NCBI GenBank assembly: GCA_900551975.1
Contig: URYA01000010.1
Span: 1 to 20,149 of the forward strand
Direction: 5' to 3'
DNA length: 20,149 bases
DNA from: an uncultured Collinsella sp.
Lineage (GTDB): Bacteria; Actinomycetota; Coriobacteriia; Coriobacteriales; Coriobacteriaceae
Positions 1-7,661 of the stretch are shown one piece after another. The first letter of the stretch is position 1. Every line of letters begins with the position of its first letter. The notes under the pieces are model-generated. The model did no database searches and was not told the origin of the DNA. It saw only the letters and a program-made list of their open reading frames with translations. The position numbers were made by a program, and so were the translations under genes.

Positions 1-2
1 GT

Positions 3-539
3 GCAGTGGGTGCAAAACAGTTTACGAAGAAACTGGACGTAGCTGCCAATAATCTTGCAAATATCAACACCCATGGATTTCATCCGAAAACGGCAGCCTT
101 TTCCCAGCTGGTACAGTATAATCTCAATGATTCAGCCGAAGCGCAGACAGAGCTTCAGGCTGGAGCGGGAGCCAGGCTTACCAGAACCTGGACGGATTTT
201 TCCACCTCTGGTATGGTCCGCACAGACAGTGAATACGATTACGCGATCCAGGATGATAATGCATTTTTTATGCTTCAGGACCCGGAAAGCGGGGAGATCA
301 GTTTTACCCGGGATGGACATTTCCACAGGGCGGAGCGTGAGGACGGCTTTTATCTGATGACAGACAGCGGAAAAATGGTACTGGATCAGAATCAGATGCC
401 TTTAAAGGCAGAAGTGACGGATGTGGAGAGGCTCCAGGAAGAGATGGAGGACGGATGGGAAGAATCCTATGATGACATAGAAGATGAGGAAGAGGAAGAA
501 AAGCCGGTGGTGGGCGTGTATACTTTTGAGAATCCCAGC
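3..539 (+). CDS. Flagellar basal-body rod/hook protein fragment (FlgF/FlgG family), partial and out of place
   Basis: The frame is open from the window edge, so the true start lies outside. The N-terminal part carries the classic rod/hook signature: LDVAANNLAN followed by an NT-GF element, which in this family forms the helix that packs in the axial structure. It continues with the family's 'open, but not closed' middle (DNAFFMLQDPESGEISFTRDG) and reaches VGVYTFENPSRL, the segment that precedes the C-terminal domain in FlgG-like proteins. The acidic run near residues 150-165 is unusual but resembles the lineage-specific inserts of clostridial homologues. The protein is then cut off and the frame passes directly into RuvB. 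Codon use (AGA, GGA, GAA, CCG-GAA) is more AT-rich than anywhere else here, and no other flagellar gene is present. I infer foreign sequence, probably Lachnospiraceae, joined by misassembly. Confidence 0.75.
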
Positions 540-1529
540 CGCCTGGTCAGCCCAGACGCCGCCCCGGCCGATGCCGCCGAGGAAGTCAGCCTGCGCCCCA
601 AAACGCTGGATGATTATATCGGTCAGGAAAAGGCCAAAAACAATCTGCGCATTTACCTGCGCGCCGCCCAGCAGCGCGGGGAACCGATGGACCATATTCT
701 GCTGTACGGCCCGCCGGGCCTTGGCAAAACAACGTTGGCCGGCATTGTGGCGCAGGAGATGGGCGTGCAGATCCGCATTACCTCCGGCCCGGCCATCGAA
801 AAGCCCGGCGATCTTGCCGCTCTGCTGACCAATTTGCAGGAGGGTGATATCCTGTTCATTGATGAGATCCATCGCCTTTCCCGCCAGGTGGAAGAAGTGT
901 TGTACCCCGCACTGGAGGATTACGCGCTGGATATCATGATCGGCAAGGGCCCCAGCGCCCAAAGCATCCGCATCAACCTGCCGCGGTTCACCCTGGTGGG
1001 CGCAACCACCCGCGCGGGCCAGCTGACCGGGCCCCTGCGTGACCGCTTTGGCATTCTGCTCAAGCTGGAACCCTACAGCCCGGATGAACTGGCTACCATC
1101 ATCATGCGCAGCGCGGGCATTTTGAATATCCCCATCGACCGCCCCGGTGCGCTGGAGCTGGCCAAATGCGCCCGCGGCACCCCGCGTATTGCAAACCGCC
1201 TGCTCAAGCGCGTGCGCGATTACGCACAGGTGCGCGGCAACGGCCCCATCGAGCTCGATATCTGTCGCCAGGCGCTTGAGTTCTTCGAGATCGACGAGCT
1301 CGGTCTGGACTGGATGGATATTCGCATTTTGGAGACGCTCGCTAAGACGTTCTCCGGTCGTGCCGTGGGACTTACGACCCTTGCCAGCGCGGTGGGCGAG
1401 GACCCGGGCACGCTCGAGGATGTCTATGAGCCCTATCTGCTGCAGTGCGGGTTGATGATTCGTACGCCGCAGGGCCGTCAGGCAACCCTTCGCACCTTTG
1501 AGCATCTGGGGATTGAACCTACCGTTTAG
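540..1529 (+). CDS. ruvB: RuvB Holliday-junction branch-migration ATPase, start missing, probably chimeric
   Basis: RuvB is the hexameric AAA+ motor that drives branch migration with RuvA before RuvC cuts. Visible motifs in order are the LRPKTLDDYIGQ N-terminal signature, Walker A GPPGLGKTT (near base 710), Walker B LFIDEIHRL (near 852), sensor 1 VGATTRAG, the arginine-finger segment TGPLRDRFG, sensor 2 GTPRIANRLLKRVRD and the C-terminal winged helix ending in EPYLLQCGLMIRTPQGR. No start codon or ribosome site precedes the RuvB part: the first residues (RLVSP) continue in frame from the flagellar fragment, so about ten native residues are lost. Base use changes inside the gene. Up to roughly 1150-1260 it is Faecalibacterium-like; from GAGCTCGAT onward it matches the rest of the window. 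The C-terminal third is probably the resident ruvB and the rest is foreign. Motif recognition is firm; the integrity of the gene is not. Confidence 0.85.
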   Translation, partial: RLVSPDAAPADAAEEVSLRPKTLDDYIGQEKAKNNLRIYLRAAQQRGEPMDHILLYGPPGLGKTTLAGIVAQEMGVQIRITSGPAIEKPGDLAALLTNLQEGDILFIDEIHRLSRQVEEVLYPALEDYALDIMIGKGPSAQSIRINLPRFTLVGATTRAGQLTGPLRDRFGILLKLEPYSPDELATIIMRSAGILNIPIDRPGALELAKCARGTPRIANRLLKRVRDYAQVRGNGPIELDICRQALEFFEIDELGLDWMDIRILETLAKTFSGRAVGLTTLASAVGEDPGTLEDVYEPYLLQCGLMIRTPQGRQATLRTFEHLGIEPTV

Positions 1530-1604
1530 GGCGCTTTGTTTTGGCGGGCTGTTAGGCTATCGCTGGGCATCGGGTAAACATATCGCCGTTCATCGGTTAT
1601 GGGC

Positions 1605-1633
1605 GTTTTACTATTGCGCGCCCGTGCTATGCT
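1605..1633 (+). promoter_or_regulatory. Possible fhs promoter (extended -10)
   Basis: A TGcTATGCT element (TG at 1625-1626, -10 hexamer at 1628-1633) lies about 40 bases before the fhs start. The -35 at the right distance is poor (GTTTTA, 1605-1610), so this would rely on the extended -10. Other putative -10 hexamers in the window (TAGAAT, TAGACT, TAAAAT) have a similar form. Confidence 0.35.
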
Positions 1634-1673
1634 GAATTGGTCTTTTTCTCATTCGGTAACGAAAGGACCGCCC

Positions 1674-3341
1674 ATGCCTACTGACATCGAAATCGCACGT
1701 TCCGTCACGCCGCTGCCCATTACCGAGGTGGCTAAGAACGCCGGCGTCGACGTAAAGCACCTGATTCCGTACGGCTTCGACAAGGCTAAGGTTGACTATT
1801 CACTGCTCAACGAGCCGACCGATCACCAGGCCAAGCTCGTCCTCGTGACCGCTATCAACCCAACGCCTGCGGGCGAGGGCAAGACCACCACGACCATCGG
1901 TCTGGCCGACGGCCTGCGTCGTCGCGGCGTCAAGAGTGCCGTGGCCCTGCGCGAGCCTTCGCTCGGCCCCGTCTTTGGCGTTAAGGGCGGTGCTGCCGGC
2001 GGCGGCTGGGCTCAGGTCATCCCCATGGAGGATATCAACCTGCACTTTACCGGTGACTTCCATGCCATCGGTGCTGCCAACAACCTGCTGGCCGCCATGC
2101 TCGACAACCATATTCAGCAGGGCAACCAGCTCGGTATTGACGTTAAGCGCATTACTTGGAAGCGCGTCGTCGATATGAACGATCGTCAGCTGCGCCACGT
2201 TATCGACGGCATTGGCGGTAAGGCCCAGGGCGTGCCGCGCGAGGACGGCTTCGATATCACCGTCGCCTCCGAGGTCATGGCAATCCTGTGCCTGTCTACG
2301 AGCATCAGCGACCTCAAGGAACGCTTGGGTGAGATTGTCGTCGGCTACAGCTTTGCCGGCGAGCCCGTCCGTGCCCGCGACCTTAAGGCCCAGGGTGCCA
2401 TGGCCGCGTTGCTTAAGGACGCACTCAAGCCCAACCTGGTGCAAACGCTCGAGGGCACGCCCGCGTTTGTCCACGGCGGTCCCTTCGCCAACATCGCCCA
2501 CGGCTGCAACTCTATCATGGCCACGCGTATGGCGATGCGCTTTGGCGATGTCGCCATTACCGAGGCCGGCTTCGGTGCCGATCTGGGTGCCGAGAAGTTC
2601 CTCGACATCAAGTGCCGCATGACGGGCGTTCGCCCCAGCGCCGTCGTGGTCGTCGCGACCGCTCGTGCGTTGAAGTACAACGGTGGCGTCGCCAAGGCCG
2701 ACCTCAACGAGGAGAACCTCGAGGCACTCAAGGCTGGCATGCCCAACCTGCTGCGTCACGTCGACAACATCCAGAACGTTTATGGTCTGCCCTGCGTGGT
2801 CGCCATCAACCGCTTCCCGACGGACACCGAGGCCGAGCTTGCGCTCATCGAGTCCGAGTGCCAGAAGCTCGGCGTCAACGTTAAGCTTTCCGAGGTCTGG
2901 GCCAAGGGCGGCGAGGGCGCGCTCGACCTGGCCGATGAGGTCATGCGCCTGATTGAGCAGCCGAGCGAGCTCAAGTTTGCCTATGAGGACGGCGCTGATG
3001 TCGCTGATGCCCTCGAGGCCGTTGCCACCAAGGTCTACCGCGCCGACGGCGTTGACTTTACGCCGGCCGCCAAGCGCCAGCTCGCCGAGCTGCGCGAGAA
3101 TGGCTTTGGCAACCTGCCGGTGTGCGTCGCCAAGACGCAGTACAGCTTTAGCGACAACGCCAAGGCCCTGGGCGCTCCCGAGAACTTCCGCATCACCGTG
3201 CGTGAGCTCAAGGTTTCTGCCGGCGCCCACTTTGTGGTCGCGCTGACCGGCAGTGTTCTGACCATGCCGGGTCTGCCCAAGGTGCCCGCGGCCGAGAACA
3301 TCGACGTCGACAGCGACGGCAACATCACCGGCCTGTTCTAA
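1674..3341 (+). CDS. fhs: Formate-tetrahydrofolate ligase (10-formyl-THF synthetase)
   Basis: It catalyses formate + THF + ATP to 10-formyl-THF + ADP + Pi, the entry of formate into folate one-carbon metabolism in the cytoplasm. The protein has 555 residues, the usual length of the bacterial enzyme. Diagnostic segments are the P-loop NPTPAGEGKTTTTIGL, the EPSLGPVFGVKGGAAGGG stretch, EDINLHFTGD, the EAGFGADLGAEKF segment and a C-terminal end with LTGSVLTMPGLPKVP, the folate/adenine-side signature. I chose the ATG at 1674 because AAAGGA (1662-1667) sits six bases ahead of it and the homology starts just after; an in-frame upstream ATG at 1599 would add 25 unconserved residues. It stands alone, closed by a strong terminator. 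fchA and folD, which act next in the pathway, lie 10.5 kb downstream. Identification is very secure. Confidence 0.97.
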   Translation: MPTDIEIARSVTPLPITEVAKNAGVDVKHLIPYGFDKAKVDYSLLNEPTDHQAKLVLVTAINPTPAGEGKTTTTIGLADGLRRRGVKSAVALREPSLGPVFGVKGGAAGGGWAQVIPMEDINLHFTGDFHAIGAANNLLAAMLDNHIQQGNQLGIDVKRITWKRVVDMNDRQLRHVIDGIGGKAQGVPREDGFDITVASEVMAILCLSTSISDLKERLGEIVVGYSFAGEPVRARDLKAQGAMAALLKDALKPNLVQTLEGTPAFVHGGPFANIAHGCNSIMATRMAMRFGDVAITEAGFGADLGAEKFLDIKCRMTGVRPSAVVVVATARALKYNGGVAKADLNEENLEALKAGMPNLLRHVDNIQNVYGLPCVVAINRFPTDTEAELALIESECQKLGVNVKLSEVWAKGGEGALDLADEVMRLIEQPSELKFAYEDGADVADALEAVATKVYRADGVDFTPAAKRQLAELRENGFGNLPVCVAKTQYSFSDNAKALGAPENFRITVRELKVSAGAHFVVALTGSVLTMPGLPKVPAAENIDVDSDGNITGLF

Positions 3342-3366
3342 ACCTGCTGTCCATAGCTGCTAGCCC

Positions 3367-3402
3367 GCCTCGCCGCGCCCACAAGGCACGGCGGGGCTTT
3401 TT
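3367..3402 (+). terminator. Rho-independent terminator of fhs
   Basis: A 13-bp GC-rich stem (3367-3379 with 3385-3397, one G-T-type pair plus one further weak position) encloses the loop CACAA and is followed by TTTTT at 3398-3402. It lies 25 bases after the fhs stop. Confidence 0.9.
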
Positions 3403-3520
3403 GATCCTTAAGCCCGCGCATGTCTTGTAGATACCGACGGGCTTTGCCCATCATAGGCTTTTGCGCGGGTAGAATGCATGGATAACTTGATGCTTACAGG
3501 CGACGGAAAGGAAACGTTGC

Positions 3521-4510
3521 ATGGACCAGGATAAGACGACCGTGATGGGCGGGTACGGCTCCGCACGGGCTGGCGGTAGCGCCGATGCGACCCGTGTTGT
3601 TCCCAATCCCGGTTATGTCGACCCCGCCGCGACGCAGCCTTCTGCCGAGCCCACACGAGTTATGGGCTATGGCGACGCGGCGCAGGACCCTTACGCTGCA
3701 TCTTCGCAAAGCCCCTATGGCAACGCGGCGGCAGACCCGTTTGATTACGCGCCGCAGGATTCTTATGCCGCCTCGACGCCGAATCCCTATGATGACCTGC
3801 CGCAGAATCCCATTCCGCAGCCTCAGCAGACGACGTATATGCCTCGCACGGCGCAACCTCGCTACGAGTCGCGCGAGCCGTATCGCGAGTACCCCAAGTC
3901 GATTCCGCAATATGGCGAGGACGAGGAGAAGAAGCCGTCGCGTTCGTCGAGCGTGATCAAGAAGATCCTCATCGTACTGGCGATCTTCTTTGCGCTGTCG
4001 GTTGTGTTTGCCATCGTGTCGGGCATGCTCAACAAGCGAGGGAGTTCAACGGCCGATACCACTGCCGAGCAAACCGAGTTCGCCTCGTCTAGCACCGTCG
4101 ATCTGAGCGATATCCCGGGGCAGTACTGGTCCAACGCCAAGAAGATCCTCAAGTCGCGCGGCGCCGATCTTTCGAATGCCGTGGTCCTGACTGATGATGG
4201 CTCAACGCCCGTCATCGATGCCAACTGGGTCGTGACGTCTGCCTACTATAACGACAGCGGCAACCTCGAAATTCAGCTCACGCACAAGAACAGCTCGGGC
4301 AGCTCGTCCGACGGCCAAAGCGGTACCGACAGCTCGAGTTCCAATACGCTGGAGGACTTGAGCAACAAGGCACAGGAGTTGGGAGGCAAGGCGCAAGAGC
4401 TGGGCGACACGGCCCAGAACCTGGGCGATACCGCTCAGAACCTGGGTGATATGGCGACGGATGCCTGGAATGCCCTGCAAAACGGCATCTCGGGCGTGCA
4501 GGGAAACTAG
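3521..4510 (+). CDS. Single-pass membrane protein with disordered Pro/Tyr N-terminus and PASTA-like outer domain
   Basis: The 329-residue protein has three parts. Residues 1-145 are low-complexity and rich in Pro, Tyr, Gln and Asn, and hold three Thr-x-Val motifs (DKTTVMGG at 3-10, ATRVV at 23-27, PTRVM at 44-48). A single membrane helix follows at about 147-170, preceded by a Lys/Arg/Ser stretch, which suggests a cytoplasmic N-terminus. The outer part has a PASTA-like segment (about 194-256: IPGQYWSNAKKILKSRG, then NWVVTSAYYNDSG), a Ser/Gly linker and four heptads of the form xAQxLGx (283-310) that should form an amphipathic helix. PASTA-like domains in Actinobacteria often bind cell-wall fragments or accompany Ser/Thr kinases, and the repeated Thr motifs could be phospho-sites; both are inference. 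The ATG at 3521 follows GGAAAGGAA. It converges with the next gene 18 bases away. The specific function is unknown. Confidence 0.85.
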   Translation: MDQDKTTVMGGYGSARAGGSADATRVVPNPGYVDPAATQPSAEPTRVMGYGDAAQDPYAASSQSPYGNAAADPFDYAPQDSYAASTPNPYDDLPQNPIPQPQQTTYMPRTAQPRYESREPYREYPKSIPQYGEDEEKKPSRSSSVIKKILIVLAIFFALSVVFAIVSGMLNKRGSSTADTTAEQTEFASSSTVDLSDIPGQYWSNAKKILKSRGADLSNAVVLTDDGSTPVIDANWVVTSAYYNDSGNLEIQLTHKNSSGSSSDGQSGTDSSSSNTLEDLSNKAQELGGKAQELGDTAQNLGDTAQNLGDMATDAWNALQNGISGVQGN

Positions 4511-4528
4511 CGGACGAGCGGAGCGGGG

Positions 4529-5710
4529 CTACAACTGCTCGGCCGGACGCTCGGGCGAGCTAAAGCCCGAATCAAACGTGACGACGCATGAGACGTCGGG
4601 CCGGCGCTCGTGCACGATGCGCGTGACGAGTTCCAGCAGCTTCTCGTCGGAAATGTCAAAGCCGTCGGGGCGCACCAGGTCAAACGAAACGAAGCCGTCG
4701 TACTCGTGCAGATCGTGGATAGAGAGCGCGGGATCGATTTGCGCCACGCCGCGCTTGACCCAGCTGCGCAGGTCGTTGGCGTCGGTGGCGATGGGGTCGC
4801 AGTGCAGTGTGATGCCGATGCCCATCTGGCGCTTGATGTCGTGCTCGATGGTGTCCAGGATCTCGTGGTGCTCAAACGCGTCGCCCTCGCCGGGCATCTC
4901 CACGTGCGCGCTGGCAAATTGCCGACCGGGGCCATAGTCGTGCACCATCAGGTCGTGCGTGCCTAGGACCTGCGGATACGACATGATCTTGTCACGGATT
5001 GCCTGGACGAGCTTGGGATCAGGCGCTTGCCCCAACAGCGGGCTGATGGCATCGCGCACCAGGCCCATACCGCTGACGCAGATAAAGATGCCCACGCCCA
5101 GGCCTGCCCAGCCATCGAGGTCAAAGCCGGTCGTCTGCGAAATAAGCCCCGCCACCAGGACCGAGCCCGAGGCGATGACATCGTTTTTGGAGTCCTGCGC
5201 CGTGGCGATGAGCGTCTCTGAATCGATGCGGTTACCCAGCGCGCGGTTGAATGCCGCCATCCAGAGCTTGACGAGCATGGATGCAATCAATGCCGCCATG
5301 GAGACTAACGTGTAGGAAGTGGGGGAGGGCTTGATGATTTTGGCGGCAGACTCGAGCACCAGGTTGATACCAACGGCGCAGACCAGAACAGCGACGAACA
5401 AGCCGGCAAGGTACTCGTAGCGGCCGTGGCCATAAGGGTGCCCTTCATCGGCCGGGCGGCTGGCAAGACGGAACCCGAGCAGGCTTACGATGTTGCTCGA
5501 GGCATCGGAGAGGTTGTTGAAGGCGTCGGCGATAAGCGATACGGAGCCGGCGAGCAGGCCCGCGATACCCTTGGCGAGGCATAGCGTGATGTTGAGGCCG
5601 ATGCAGATAAGGCTCGCGGTAAAGCCGGCACGGGTGCGGCAGGAGGTATCGACCGGCTCGCTTTCGCTGCCGGGAACAAGCGTATGTACCAGCCGATTTA
5701 CAAATAGCAT
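4529..5710 (-). CDS. Cation diffusion facilitator transporter, probably Mn(II) efflux, with two C-terminal domains
   Basis: CDF proteins are membrane antiporters that export divalent metal in exchange for protons. This 393-residue protein has six hydrophobic segments, the family motif LIADAFNNLSDASSN in helix 2, the HPYGHGRYEY loop and ATAQDSKNDVIASG in helix 5. The likely metal ligands are N65 and D69 in helix 2 and D173 and D177 in helix 5. Asn-Asp plus Asp-Asp is the pattern known for bacterial Mn exporters of the MntE/MneP type, whereas Zn carriers usually have His in helix 5. After the usual C-terminal dimer domain (about 236-307, HDLMVHDYG to ITLHCDPI) there is a second, similar unit (about 320-390, HDLHEYDG to VVTFDSGF), making the protein longer than FieF (~300). 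The ATG at 5710 is preferred because GAGGA precedes it by nine bases; upstream in-frame starts lack a ribosome site. Confidence 0.92.
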   Translation of the reverse strand: MLFVNRLVHTLVPGSESEPVDTSCRTRAGFTASLICIGLNITLCLAKGIAGLLAGSVSLIADAFNNLSDASSNIVSLLGFRLASRPADEGHPYGHGRYEYLAGLFVAVLVCAVGINLVLESAAKIIKPSPTSYTLVSMAALIASMLVKLWMAAFNRALGNRIDSETLIATAQDSKNDVIASGSVLVAGLISQTTGFDLDGWAGLGVGIFICVSGMGLVRDAISPLLGQAPDPKLVQAIRDKIMSYPQVLGTHDLMVHDYGPGRQFASAHVEMPGEGDAFEHHEILDTIEHDIKRQMGIGITLHCDPIATDANDLRSWVKRGVAQIDPALSIHDLHEYDGFVSFDLVRPDGFDISDEKLLELVTRIVHERRPDVSCVVTFDSGFSSPERPAEQL

Positions 5711-5881
5711 AGCGGTCGTCCTCACAATCATGTTTAAGGGGATAGTGTAGCTCGCACAGGGGCGCCGTGCACCGATGCTCAGAAAATGCAGCAATGGTCT
5801 GCCGGCACTAACGAGCGAGCCTTCACGTCTGCCTGGGTGGTCCATTTTGGGCCACATGGGTATGGGCATGTGCCTGTTTGC

Positions 5882-5900
5882 TCGACATACTTAATGTCGA
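5882..5900 (+). promoter_or_regulatory. Perfect 7-bp dyad, operator-like, before the zinc-ribbon gene
   Basis: TCGACAT-ACTTA-ATGTCGA is a perfect inverted repeat with a five-base centre. It lies 13 bases before the ribosome site of the gene at 5929, overlapping the only -10-like sequences there (CATACT/TACTTA). The stem is short and has no T-run, so a protein-binding site is more likely than a terminator. The binding protein is unknown. Confidence 0.55.
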
Positions 5901-5928
5901 CAGCCCCTGTGCAAAGGAGGACGTTTCC

Positions 5929-7266
5929 ATGGACGAGATGTTTGCCATTAAATGCCAAAACTGCGGCGGCCCTATGTACTCGCACCAGGCTAAGCGCAGC
6001 TTTGAGTGTGCCTATTGCGGAACGGTCATCCCGTGGCAGGCGGATGCCGGGGAGCCCAAGAGCGCTTTGGGCATTCGTCATACGCCGTTGACGGTGGTGG
6101 ATGGACTGCTCAAGCTCACACATGTGTCGCAACTCGAGCGCCCGGAGGACCCGGACTGGTATTTCTTCAATTCGCACTGGCGCAATCAGTCGGTCCTGGA
6201 ACATCTGCTGTGGGAGGATCGCGGCACGGCGCAGGAGTTCCAAGAGGCCACGCATGTGAGCATTCCTTGTCCCTTCTGTGGTGCGTCCTTTGAGGGCGAG
6301 TCAACGCAGCGTGTGTTTGAGTGCCCGTCCTGCGGCAACAAGATTGGTGTGGCCGACTTGCTCAAACCCGGCGCATTCAGTAAGCGCCTGACCATGGGCG
6401 TGGGTGCCGAGTATGTGCCAGAGCAGGGCATTCCCTGCGAGATCTCGCTGCAGCAGGCACGTGCCAATGCGCTGCAGCTGGTGCGCCAGTACCCCGACGC
6501 CTTTGCCGGGCACGACGTGGAGGACGCGATCCAAAACGACATGATGCTCTTCTACTTTCCCATGGCGCTCGCGGATCTGCGCATGATGGCGTCCTTCCCG
6601 GGCAAGGGGCTGAGCAAGGAGACCTTGGTGTACTACGAGGTGCTCGACTGGGCATACCCCAGGGCAAACTACCTGGACGTTCGCCTCATGGGCATTTTGG
6701 AGCCGTGGGACTTTGTCAAGGTTGGGCCGTTTGATCCGGCCATGCAGGAAGGTGACTTCCGCGTTGTCTCCGTCGATGCGTCCACCAAGGACCAGGTGGT
6801 CATTGATAAGCTGGCGCTCGACGTTGCAGGCAACGACGCCGAGGCTGTACTGGGTCTCAATAAAAAGAGCATCCGCACGTGGGCGCGCAAGGCCCGCAAG
6901 CATAAGGATGGCCTGGTGATGGTGCCGGTCTACTTTGTCGATCGTCCGGCGACGGATAGCCGCGATGGCGAGCAGGTGCGCATCGCCGTGAACGGCCAGA
7001 CGGGTCGTGCGGCCGCGGTGGTGTTTAGCGACAAGCGCGAAACGCATATCGTGGCATCGCTCAACCCCAGCCTGCATCTGTCCGGCGAGAGCACCGTGCA
7101 CGCCACGCCCATCGAGGTCAAATACGTTAAATCGCCGTTCCTATACCAGATCGTGCGCCGTGGAGGCGGCGAGCAACCGCGCCAGGTTGCAGCCGCCGTC
7201 GAGGGTTCTTATCGAGAGGAGAAGCCTAAACGTAAGGGCTTGTTCGCTGCGATCTTTGGGAAGTAG
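5929..7266 (+). CDS. TFIIB-type double zinc-ribbon protein of unknown function
   Basis: The 445-residue protein has two Cys4 zinc ribbons: C9-x2-C12 with C27-x2-C30, and C114-x2-C117 with C132-x2-C135. The second pair fits the TFIIB-type ribbon found in many Firmicutes and Actinobacteria proteins that carry a downstream segment with a Pro-Val-Tyr-Phe strand and an NGQTGR motif; here VPVYFVDRP (332-340) and VNGQTGR (354-360) match this layout. There is no signal peptide. The C-terminus is hydrophobic but short (GLFAAIFGK after a Lys/Arg run), perhaps a membrane-surface patch. The start at 5929 is fixed by AAAGGAGG (5913-5920) eight bases ahead; an in-frame ATG at 5878 would lie across the upstream dyad. 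The gene is divergent from the CDF transporter, with which it shares a 218-base spacer. Zinc or iron binding is likely; the cellular role cannot be stated. Confidence 0.85.
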   Translation: MDEMFAIKCQNCGGPMYSHQAKRSFECAYCGTVIPWQADAGEPKSALGIRHTPLTVVDGLLKLTHVSQLERPEDPDWYFFNSHWRNQSVLEHLLWEDRGTAQEFQEATHVSIPCPFCGASFEGESTQRVFECPSCGNKIGVADLLKPGAFSKRLTMGVGAEYVPEQGIPCEISLQQARANALQLVRQYPDAFAGHDVEDAIQNDMMLFYFPMALADLRMMASFPGKGLSKETLVYYEVLDWAYPRANYLDVRLMGILEPWDFVKVGPFDPAMQEGDFRVVSVDASTKDQVVIDKLALDVAGNDAEAVLGLNKKSIRTWARKARKHKDGLVMVPVYFVDRPATDSRDGEQVRIAVNGQTGRAAAVVFSDKRETHIVASLNPSLHLSGESTVHATPIEVKYVKSPFLYQIVRRGGGEQPRQVAAAVEGSYREEKPKRKGLFAAIFGK

Positions 7267-7661
7267 GGAAGCGCAGCACGGGACGGCTCGCAGGCGTGCG
7301 GGCTGCCGTTCGGTAGTTTGGCAGGGGGTAGATGTAAATAAACGGTGGACCGGCTGCAAAAGGGCCGCCTCGCTGGGCAAGATTAGGTTGTGCCACGGAA
7401 CCCGCTCCTCAGTTAGTCACACTTCGGAAGCGCGGGCAACGCAGGTGCAAGTGTCTTGAGGGCCGGCTGCAACCGGTCCTTTTCTGTGGCAGCCAATGGG
7501 TCCACATCAGACGAAGGTCGCGTTTTTGCCTGTCAGGTCACGCTCTCCAGCCACGGCTAGAATGTCGTTGCCGGCGTCCATGACCGGTATTGTTTCGTAG
7601 CGTGCGCCTCAACCGCGGGTGCGCCTGCGACGGCTGCGGTGGTTTCGGTCGCAACGTGCCG
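7267..7661. other. 395-base stretch without a convincing gene
   Basis: It holds a terminator-like hairpin (7460-7484), a repeated CCGGCTGCAA (7349-7358 and 7463-7472) and a TAGAAT hexamer (7558-7563) without a matching -35. On the minus strand, right after the yhcG stop, is a 24-codon frame (7507-7581) with no ribosome site. I see no tRNA-like cloverleaf and no T-box core. It may be decayed sequence. Confidence 0.5.
7460..7484 (+). terminator. Possible terminator downstream of the zinc-ribbon gene
   Basis: A 7-bp stem (GGGCCGG 7460-7466 with CCGGTCC 7473-7479, one G-T pair), loop CTGCAA, then TTTTC. It is oriented for plus-strand transcripts but lies 190 bases after the stop at 7266, so it may end a longer 3' tail or an unseen RNA. 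Confidence 0.55.

Noticed and set aside
402..1505. 367-codon open frame on the minus strand
   Set aside because: It is antisense to ruvB and crosses the chimeric joins; low-complexity Ala/Gly/His composition, no ribosome site, no family features.
3..1529. A genuine flagellar-RuvB fusion gene
   Set aside because: It would lack both the flagellar C-terminal domain and the RuvB start, and base use changes twice; misassembly is simpler.
1599..1673. 25-residue N-terminal extension of fhs
   Set aside because: It overlaps the putative promoter, has no ribosome site and does not fit the family's N-terminus.
1800..3230. 476-codon minus-strand frame opposite fhs
   Set aside because: A mirror of a GC-rich, highly conserved gene; Val/Gly/Asp-rich composition without domains.
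7330..7490. T-box or other aminoacyl-tRNA-sensing leader
   Set aside because: GGTGGACCGG looked like part of a T-box, but the AGGGTGGNACCGCG core is missing and no synthetase or amino-acid gene follows.
7507..7581. 24-codon frame on the minus strand just past yhcG
   Set aside because: No ribosome site and too short to separate from chance in GC-rich DNA; kept only as a possible remnant in the gap.
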